This document shows positions 58,105 to 64,000 of a stretch of 64,000 nucleotides of DNA, piece after piece. Under the pieces are notes generated by a model. It was given only the letters and a program-made list of their open reading frames with translations, was not told the origin of the DNA and ran no database searches. Source of the stretch: Leifsonia sp. Root1293 (GTDB lineage Bacteria; Actinomycetota; Actinomycetes; Actinomycetales; Microbacteriaceae); assembly GCF_001425325.1 (NCBI RefSeq), contig NZ_LMEH01000001.1:2076602-2140601 (forward strand), read 5' to 3'. The translations under genes and the position numbers were made by a program. Numbering within the stretch: position 1 is the first letter of the stretch; every line of letters starts with the position of its first letter.

Positions 58105-59136
58105 TCGGAGCGCCGGGCGCTCGACGAAGACCCAGCTCGCCACGGCGAACGGGATCGTCAGGGCGATGGACAGGACGACGAAGCCCGGGATGCCCCAAGC
58201 CGCAGCGCCGAGAAGCACGAGGGTCTGCTGGATCGGGAACGCGTAGACGTAGATGCCGTACGAGATGTCGTTCCGCAGCCAGAAGATCCGCTGACGCAGC
58301 AGCGCGCCGGTGGTGATGACCGCATAGGCGAGAGGAATGGCGGCGACGACCCTGTAGTCCGGAAGCCAGGCCGAGGCGATGACGATCGCCATCGCGACGA
58401 TCACCAGCGTCCAGGACGCGCGAATGCGGTGTCGGAAGTGGTACACGAGGCCGCCGGCGAGGAACATGATTCCGAAACGCGCCGCGGCGTAGACGTAGAA
58501 GTTGTCGATCGGGCCGTACGACGTCGCGAGCACTCCGATCACGCAGAGGACGAAGGCCGCCGGGAGAGCCCAGCTGCGCTTGATCAGTCCGGTGACCCCG
58601 AGGAGGAGCACGCCGAGGTAGCAGAGGAACTCCCACCACAGGGTCCAGATCGATCCGTTCCAGACACCGGAGTCCGGCACCCCGAGCGGAGTTCCGGCGA
58701 TGTCGTACTGGAAGATGCGCAGGCTGGAGTTCTTCAGCACGTAGCCGACGGCATCCGCCCAGAAGCCCGGTGGGAACACGGAGCCGGACAACCAGATGGC
58801 GAGGGGCGCGATCGCGAAGGCTGTGATGATGAGGCAGGTGTAGAAGGCCGGAAGGATGCGGAGCAGCCGGGCGCTGAGGAAGGCCCACCAGTTCGGTCGA
58901 CGCATCCAGCTGGAGACGATCAGGAAGCCCGAGGCGGCGAAGAAACCGTCGACCCAGATGAAGGCCAGGAGCTGACGGAGCGGTCCGTCGGGGATGTCCT
59001 GGCCGGTCAACGGGAAGGCATGCCAGACGATCACGCCGCTCGCGAGCAGCAGTCGCACGGCGTTCAGGCCGTTCGCCCGCGGATCGAAGCGGGCGTCGAG
59101 CGTCATCGTCGACCGTTCGGCGACTCTGACCGTCAT
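58072..59136 (-). CDS. Acyltransferase family 3 (OafA-like) membrane protein
   Basis: A 354-residue, ten-span protein. NGLNAVRLLLASGVIVWHAF holds the family's conserved N-terminal His, and DGFFAASGFLIVSSWMRRP follows. It would add acetyl or another acyl group to a sugar at the membrane. It overlaps the fucosyltransferase-like gene upstream by four bases (ATGA), and both lie on the opposite strand to the rest of the cluster. Confidence 0.88.
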   Translation of the reverse strand: MTVRVAERSTMTLDARFDPRANGLNAVRLLLASGVIVWHAFPLTGQDIPDGPLRQLLAFIWVDGFFAASGFLIVSSWMRRPNWWAFLSARLLRILPAFYTCLIITAFAIAPLAIWLSGSVFPPGFWADAVGYVLKNSSLRIFQYDIAGTPLGVPDSGVWNGSIWTLWWEFLCYLGVLLLGVTGLIKRSWALPAAFVLCVIGVLATSYGPIDNFYVYAAARFGIMFLAGGLVYHFRHRIRASWTLVIVAMAIVIASAWLPDYRVVAAIPLAYAVITTGALLRQRIFWLRNDISYGIYVYAFPIQQTLVLLGAAAWGIPGFVVLSIALTIPFAVASWVFVERPALRLRKRAQGVST

Positions 59137-60014
59137 GAGACGGCGTCCGACTGGTCGACTCTCATGAAAGGCCGCAGAGGGTCCTGGGCGACTCCGTGGC
59201 TGAGGTAGTCGGGTTCGGCGTGCGGGTTCACCGGGGTGTCGAGGATCAGGCGATCACCAGCGAGGTGCTCGGCCAGGTGGATGAAGCTCGAGAAATGGGG
59301 ACCGATCAGGTAGCCGGATGCCGCCAGCAGGTAGAGATCGACGATCGAGGCGCGCACGGCCTCGGCCGAGTTGTACGCGCCCTTGTCGGTCTGCGCGACG
59401 ACTCCGGGCACCGTCGCGATGATGCGCTCCTGCACCTCGGGGACATCGCAAGAGAGGAAGAACCGGACGTCGGGGTCGGCATCCCTGATCTGCTGCATCC
59501 GTGCGACGAACCACTCCACCGGGGACGTCTCGCGGGTCACGGAGTGGGACACGGCATGCGCCCGCACCATGACACCGACGTACGGGGCGCCGCGAAGGTG
59601 TGTGTCGAAGAAGGCCGTGACGGCTCGCGCGATCTCGTCGGCGGGCTGGAGGGCGCGGAACTCCTCCTGCCAGGACCGGGCACCGGCCGGGAGCTGGATC
59701 GGACTCCCGGTCCTGATCTGCCAGACGTGCTGGCGCCGCTTCTCGTCATCGAGCCAGGTCAAGGTCTCGTCGACGTAGGGGTACACCTTCGCGAGCACTC
59801 GGGATGTCGCACGAGAGATCGTGCGACCCGAGAAGTCCCACAGCTCGGGGAACTTCGGGCCGAAGAGCTTGCCGGTGGGCCAGACGTAACTGAAGTCGCG
59901 GTTCTCGTGGTCGGCCAGGCTCTTGCAGCCGAGCACAACACGCACCCGGTTCCCGAGTCCGGAGTCGTATCCGTTGTAGGCCACGATCGACGGGCGCAGC
60001 AGGGGGAGGGTCAT
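59133..60014 (-). CDS. Fucosyltransferase-like protein (NodZ/O-fucosyltransferase fold)
   Basis: A 293-residue protein. YDSGLGNRVRVVLGC at the N-terminus, YVGVMVRAHAVSHSV near 165 and FFLSCDVPEVQERI near 200 match the pattern of bacterial alpha-1,6- or protein-O-fucosyltransferase relatives (the R near 170 would contact GDP). The remaining GPHFSSFIHLAEHLAG fits the end of the domain. Donor and acceptor are not proven. Coupled to the acyltransferase; divergent from the next glycosyltransferase by 41 bp. Confidence 0.68.
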   Translation of the reverse strand: MTLPLLRPSIVAYNGYDSGLGNRVRVVLGCKSLADHENRDFSYVWPTGKLFGPKFPELWDFSGRTISRATSRVLAKVYPYVDETLTWLDDEKRRQHVWQIRTGSPIQLPAGARSWQEEFRALQPADEIARAVTAFFDTHLRGAPYVGVMVRAHAVSHSVTRETSPVEWFVARMQQIRDADPDVRFFLSCDVPEVQERIIATVPGVVAQTDKGAYNSAEAVRASIVDLYLLAASGYLIGPHFSSFIHLAEHLAGDRLILDTPVNPHAEPDYLSHGVAQDPLRPFMRVDQSDAVS

Positions 60015-60055
60015 CTCCTCACCTCCCGCGGAACGCGCAGCGCCGGACGGGACCG

Positions 60056-61189
60056 GTGGGGACCGCCCGCACGTGTCGCGAGTCTACCCACGCCACCGCG
60101 CCGGACGACGCGATAGGTTGGGGATCGCTCAGCTTCCGTCATCCGTTCACCCGACTCGAAGGACGACCGACCATCACCAGCCCGTCCCGTCTCCCGCATC
60201 CGCCGCTCCGGATCCTGCAGTCCTTCGGCGAGCCGGGGCCGACGACGAATCCCTACCTGACGCAGCTGCTCCGCCGGGTTCCCGGTGTGGCGCAGAGGCC
60301 GTTCACCTGGCGCACCGCGCTGTTCGGACGCTACGACGTGTTCCACCTGCACCTGCCCGACGTGCTGTTCCTCCGCAGCAGCCGACTGAGATCCGCCGGC
60401 GGCGCTCTTCTGTTCCTGGCCCTGCTGGTGCGGCTGCGGCTGACCAGAACGGCCCTCGTGCGCACCGCCCACAATCTCGCGCCGCACGAGCGTCGCGGTG
60501 TCGTCACCACGGCACTCGATCGGCTCAGCGCCCGCGGGACCTCGCTGTGGATCCGGCTGAACGATCGCACGACGGTTCCGGATGGCGCCGCCGCTGCCAC
60601 CATCCTGCACGGCGACTACGTCGACTGGTTCGCCGGGCGACCGCATCCGTCCCGCCAGCCCGGACGTCTGCTGTTCTTCGGGTTGATCCGTCCGTACAAG
60701 GGAGTCGAGAACCTCGTCTCCGCCTTCCAGGACGTCGATGACCCGGATGCCGCCCTGCGGATCGTCGGCCGCGCCACTCCCGAGCTCCAGGCCGAGATCG
60801 AGGCTGCCGCCGGTGGCGACGCACGCATCGACGCGGCGTTCGAGTACGTGGACGACGAGCGTCTCGCCGCGGAGGTGGGTGCAGCGGAGTTGGTCGTGCT
60901 CCCCTACCGCGAGATGCACAACTCGGGGGTCGCCATCCTGGCACTCTCCCTGGACCGGCCCATCCTGGTTCCGGAGAACCCCACGAACGCCGATCTCGCG
61001 GCGGAAGTCGGAGCGCCGTGGGTGCAACGCTTCACGGGAACAGTGGATGCCGCCGACCTCACCCGCGCGCTGAGTGCTGTGAGTGCTCTCGGACCGGATC
61101 GCCCCGACCTGTCGAGGCGATCGTGGAGCACCGTCGGCTCGCAGCACGCTGAAGCGTACGAGCGCGCAGTGCGCATCCGGCGCGGGTAG
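60056..61189 (+). CDS. Glycosyltransferase (GT4-like, GT-B fold)
   Basis: A GT-B enzyme; the recognisable part starts near 60173 with LRILQSFGEPGPTTNPYLTQ. The donor half has GRLLFFGLIRPYKGVENLV, DDERLAAEVGAAELVVLPYR and MHNSGVAILALSLDRPILVP, a short-chain GT4 pattern. The start is unsettled: the only standard in-frame start upstream is GTG at 60056, giving 377 residues with a non-enzyme-like lead; the next good site is an ATC at 60173 behind GAAGGACGA. Confidence 0.82.
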   Translation: MGTARTCRESTHATAPDDAIGWGSLSFRHPFTRLEGRPTITSPSRLPHPPLRILQSFGEPGPTTNPYLTQLLRRVPGVAQRPFTWRTALFGRYDVFHLHLPDVLFLRSSRLRSAGGALLFLALLVRLRLTRTALVRTAHNLAPHERRGVVTTALDRLSARGTSLWIRLNDRTTVPDGAAAATILHGDYVDWFAGRPHPSRQPGRLLFFGLIRPYKGVENLVSAFQDVDDPDAALRIVGRATPELQAEIEAAAGGDARIDAAFEYVDDERLAAEVGAAELVVLPYREMHNSGVAILALSLDRPILVPENPTNADLAAEVGAPWVQRFTGTVDAADLTRALSAVSALGPDRPDLSRRSWSTVGSQHAEAYERAVRIRRG

Positions 61190-61203
61190 TTGGGCCACGG
61201 AGC

Positions 61204-62148
61204 TCAAGCGCGCCTGTACTCCGAGTAGACGTGGCCCCATGCTCCCGCCACCATCCCGAGCCCCCGATTGAGAGTGCGCTGGCCGTGCGCGTCACGTGAC
61301 GTCGAGCGCGCCAGACGGCCCCATCCCGACCGCGCGGCGCCCTGGGCGACTCGGGCCGCGCCGCCGGCCGTCAGTGACAGTCGAGCGAGGAGACGGCTGG
61401 GCGTGGATCGGCTGAGCAGGAGAGTGGTGCGGCTCCAGGTGTTGCCCATCCTGTAGTAGCGCTGAAGCACCCAGCGGCGGGTGAGACGGGACGCAGGCAC
61501 GATGTCGAGGACGACGGCGTCATCGCACCACACGATCCGCTCGCCGGCCACGGTCAGGCTGCGGGTGAACAGCGTGTCAGATCCGCCGCTGAGACCGAAC
61601 TCCTCATCGAAGCGCAGGCCGAGCCTGCGCACCACGGCGAGGTCGAGAAGCAGGTTGTTCGTCGCAGCGACCTCGACCTCGGTGCCGGTCGCGAACCGCT
61701 CGCGCGCGAAGAAGCCGCCGCCGACGATCCACGGGTCCGGCTCCTCCTCGTAGTGGGAGATGACGGGCCCGGCGATGCCAGCCGGTCGTTCCGCACGATA
61801 GGTGGAGAGCAAGGCCGCCAGCCACTCGCCGACGGGACGTTCATCGTCGTCGATGAAAATGAGCAGGTCGGAGCTTGTCGACTCGTCGATGGCGCGATTG
61901 CGGGCGGCCGCGATTCCCGGCGTCGGCTCATGGATGTAGTGAACGAATCGCGGGGGGAATGTGCGGGTCGTCTCCTCGGCCGAGGCCTCCGGCGCATTGT
62001 CGATGACGAGGACGTGCACGTCATCGTCCGACGCCTGTGCCTGCTCCACGAGTACGGGGAGGATCGCCACGAGGTCGGCGGGGCGACGATACGTGAGCAC
62101 TCCGATGGTCACCACGAGCGTGGTGTTCTCATCGTCAGCAGTACGCAT
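61204..62148 (-). CDS. GT2 glycosyltransferase
   Basis: A 314-residue GT-A enzyme with VVTIGVLTYRRPADLVAILP, GIAAARNRAIDES and the metal-binding LLIFIDDDERP; a Trp-Cys-Asp-Asp region (IVWCDDAVVLDIVP) is near the acceptor end. The C-terminus is basic. GGAGGGGG precedes the ATG at 62148; an earlier in-frame start would lie in the next gene. Convergent with the preceding glycosyltransferase by 14 bp. Confidence 0.88.
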   Translation of the reverse strand: MRTADDENTTLVVTIGVLTYRRPADLVAILPVLVEQAQASDDDVHVLVIDNAPEASAEETTRTFPPRFVHYIHEPTPGIAAARNRAIDESTSSDLLIFIDDDERPVGEWLAALLSTYRAERPAGIAGPVISHYEEEPDPWIVGGGFFARERFATGTEVEVAATNNLLLDLAVVRRLGLRFDEEFGLSGGSDTLFTRSLTVAGERIVWCDDAVVLDIVPASRLTRRWVLQRYYRMGNTWSRTTLLLSRSTPSRLLARLSLTAGGAARVAQGAARSGWGRLARSTSRDAHGQRTLNRGLGMVAGAWGHVYSEYRRA

Positions 62149-62182
62149 CGTCGCCCCCTCCAGCGATCCTTCGGCGACCTCT

Positions 62183-64000
62183 CTACTGGGAGGCTGTTGC
62201 GAACAGGTTGTCGAAGCGACCGGTGACGGGCGCGTTCGTCGCGGAGCTGGGGAGGAAGACCTGAATGGCCACTCCGCCTGCGACCTGCATCGCCGCCGTC
62301 GAGTCCGTACCGGTGACCTGCCAGGTCGTCGGTTCCAGTTCTCCGACGCGCCAGACCTTGGCGCGCGTGGTCGTCGGGGAGGTACCGGTGACCTGGACTC
62401 GCACCTGCAGCTGCTCGCCGGGCGTGTAGCTGAGCCCTGGAAGAACGATCGCCGTGCCTCCTGACGCCTGCAGTGTGACTGCACCCGTCGCGAAGAACCT
62501 GAGCTTGGCACCGTAGGTCCCCGTGCCGACCGTGCGTCCGTAGACCGAGGCGTACGTGCCCGTCCCCGTCGGAACCTTGTCGATGGAGACCTGCGTGCGA
62601 ACCTCGGAATCCGTCGTCGAGACCCCGTTGAGGTAACCCGTGAGCGTTCCGCCGAGCGGCGCCTTCAGGTTCGCGGTGCCCGAGCCCACCGAGAAGTTCG
62701 CCGTACCACCCGACACCGTCCAGGCGCCGCCGACGTCGGCGGTCCCGAGTCCGTTGCTCGTGGTGCGTCCGAAGGCGTCGGTGGCGTACACGGCCGGGCC
62801 GGGAGGCGCGACCGTGGTGACGCTGCTGCTGGTGGTCCCTGTGCCGGACGCGTTGTCCGTCACCGTCAACGTCACCGTGTAGGTTCCGGCCACCGCGTAG
62901 TCGTGCGTGGCAGTCGCCCCTGTTGCGGTGCCGCCATCACCGAAGTTCCACGCGTAGGCGGTGATGGTGCCGTCGGTGTCCGACGACGCCGATCCGTTCA
63001 CAGCCAGGTTGAGGTTGTTCACCGTCGTTGTGAAGGATGCCGTCGGCAGTGCGTTCGGCGGCGGAGCGGACACCGTGACCGAGGTGGTCTTCGTGTTGGT
63101 CGCCCCGTCATCGTCTGTAACGGTCAGGGAGACCGTGTACGTGCCGGCGGCAGCGTAGGGATGCGTTGCGGTGGCCGTCGTGGCCGTTGCTCCGTCTCCG
63201 AAGTCCCAGGCGTAGCCGGCGATCGTGCCGTCGGAGTCGGTCGACGTCCCGCCGTCCACCGAGAGCGAGAGGAAGTTCGCACTCGTGGTGAACGCAGCGG
63301 TGGGGGCGACGTTGGGCGGCGGCGCCGGTGCGACGATCACCTCACTGGACGTCGTCGTGGTGGCCCCCTTGTTGTCGGTGACAGTGAGGCCGATGGGGAA
63401 CGTCCCCGCGGCCGCGTACGAATGCGCCGCGGTCGGACCGGTTGCGGTCCCCCCGTCACCGAAGGTCCACGCATAGCTGGCGATCGTGCCGTCGGAATCG
63501 GTCGATCCGCTGCCGTCGACGGTCACGTCGAGGTTCGTCACCGTCTTGGTGAAGGATGCCGTCGGCGGCACGTTCGGCGGCGGCGACGACACGACCACGG
63601 ATGAGGAGGTCGTTCCGGTCGCACCCTTGTTGTCCGTCACCGTCAGCGACACCGTGTACGTTCCGCCGGCCGCGTAGTCGTGGGTCGGCGAGACTCCGGT
63701 GGCAGTACCGCCGTCACCGAAGTTCCACGCGTAGCTCGCGATGGTGCCGTCGGAGTCGGTGGAGCCTGATCCGTCGACCGCGACCGTGAGGACGCCGGGC
63801 GTCGACGTGAATGACGCTGTCGGAGCGACGTTCGGGGTGACTCCCGTGCCGAGGGCGTAGTGCGCCGAGACGTCCGTGGCGCTCAGCACGGTGCTGTACA
63901 CGGCGGCCTCGTCGATGCGTGCGTTGATGAACGCGCTCGATGAGCCCCAGGTAGTGTCACCGCCGACGCGCCAGTACCCGTCGTAGCCCTGGGCGTCGGT
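62183..64000 (-). CDS. PKD/LamG surface protein, 3' part only
   Basis: 605 codons of a minus-strand gene running off the window. From the edge: the end of a LamG/concanavalin-like domain (ARIDEAAVYSTVLSATDV), four PKD domains (visible residues about 57-402) each with DSDGTIASYAWNFGDGG-like cores, and a C-terminal beta module (about 405-605) that begins TDAFGRTTSNGLGTADVGGA. No membrane span or LPXTG is present at the end. Expected to be a secreted adhesin or glycan-binding protein tied to the polysaccharide locus. Its start is outside. Confidence 0.85.
   Translation of the reverse strand, partial: TDAQGYDGYWRVGGDTTWGSSSAFINARIDEAAVYSTVLSATDVSAHYALGTGVTPNVAPTASFTSTPGVLTVAVDGSGSTDSDGTIASYAWNFGDGGTATGVSPTHDYAAGGTYTVSLTVTDNKGATGTTSSSVVVSSPPPNVPPTASFTKTVTNLDVTVDGSGSTDSDGTIASYAWTFGDGGTATGPTAAHSYAAAGTFPIGLTVTDNKGATTTTSSEVIVAPAPPPNVAPTAAFTTSANFLSLSVDGGTSTDSDGTIAGYAWDFGDGATATTATATHPYAAAGTYTVSLTVTDDDGATNTKTTSVTVSAPPPNALPTASFTTTVNNLNLAVNGSASSDTDGTITAYAWNFGDGGTATGATATHDYAVAGTYTVTLTVTDNASGTGTTSSSVTTVAPPGPAVYATDAFGRTTSNGLGTADVGGAWTVSGGTANFSVGSGTANLKAPLGGTLTGYLNGVSTTDSEVRTQVSIDKVPTGTGTYASVYGRTVGTGTYGAKLRFFATGAVTLQASGGTAIVLPGLSYTPGEQLQVRVQVTGTSPTTTRAKVWRVGELEPTTWQVTGTDSTAAMQVAGGVAIQVFLPSSATNAPVTGRFDNLFATASQ
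62795..63832 (-). repeat. Four tandem PKD repeats, about 258-261 bp each
   Basis: The word GTGCCGTCGGAGTCGG or a close variant recurs at about 62968, 63229, 63487 and 63746. The encoded repeats keep PTA(S/A)FT...DSDGTI...W.FGDG...YTVSLTVTD but differ in third positions, so they are not recent copies; copy number could still vary. Confidence 0.85.

Noticed and set aside
62795-63832. Tandem repeats considered as a CRISPR or satellite array
   Set aside because: The period of about 260 bp and the encoded PKD motifs show these are protein domain repeats.

Overview
The window is about two thirds G+C, is densely coded on both strands, uses many GTG starts and four-base ATGA/GTGA overlaps, and carries gene orders typical of Actinomycetota. 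The folE-folP-folB-folK-DUF3180-PH-PH-DUF2520-panC-lysS order next to ftsH-hpt-tilS, an actinobacterial-style ClpC, a DUF4397/class F sortase pair and a PKD protein point to a member of the Microbacteriaceae or a close relative. This placement is inference from synteny; no rRNA is present. No transposase, integrase, prophage or CRISPR array was seen.

Layout. 1-3.1 kb: the edge of a MarR-type regulator with a palindromic operator, a membrane Ser/Thr kinase with an Asn/Gly/Lys-rich outer tail, and a cardiolipin synthase. 3.3-6.5 kb: a tightly coupled molybdate uptake operon (regulator-modA-modB-modC). 6.5-11.5 kb: small regulator/enzyme pairs (HxlR with a VOC protein, GntR opposite an alpha/beta hydrolase), each with visible operator-like repeats, then membrane proteins. 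11.5-17 kb: an APC permease, divergent from a Dcu-type carrier followed by an M20 peptidase, a DUF7144-like protein and an HdeD-like protein. 17-19.5 kb: a DUF4397 surface protein with an overlapping sortase, an SMI1-like protein and tRNA-Ser. 19.5-29.3 kb: a carboxyethylornithine-synthase-like enzyme, radA, argA, clpC, an autoregulated DUF2975/XRE pair and a pirin. 29.3-32.3 kb: a second cardiolipin synthase and a DUF559 gene bracketed by structured palindromic repeats. 32.3-45.8 kb: a long minus-strand housekeeping run (lysS, panC, PH-domain proteins, folates, ftsH, hpt, tilS), interrupted by a methyltransferase gene with its own apparent leaderless promoter; ppa follows on the plus strand. 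45.9-48.6 kb: two coupled peptidoglycan hydrolases (M23, then NlpC/P60). 48.9-49.3 kb: tRNA-Glu, tRNA-Asp and tRNA-Phe. 49.5-64 kb: an exopolysaccharide or cell-surface glycopolymer cluster ending in the 3' part of a large PKD/LamG surface protein.

How it fits together. The last 14.5 kb reads as one cell-surface locus: an initiating phosphoglycosyltransferase, five glycosyltransferases, a CDP-alcohol phosphatidyltransferase, a Wzz/BY-kinase, a ligase or polymerase, an acyltransferase, a fucosyltransferase-like protein and a secreted adhesin-like protein. The first gene sits behind a hairpin that contains its own Shine-Dalgarno. The most interesting local signals are that hairpin, the repeat-bracketed DUF559 cassette, the methyltransferase inserted between hpt and ftsH, the DUF4397/sortase pair with an atypical sorting motif, and a strongly over-represented octamer CGGATGCC.
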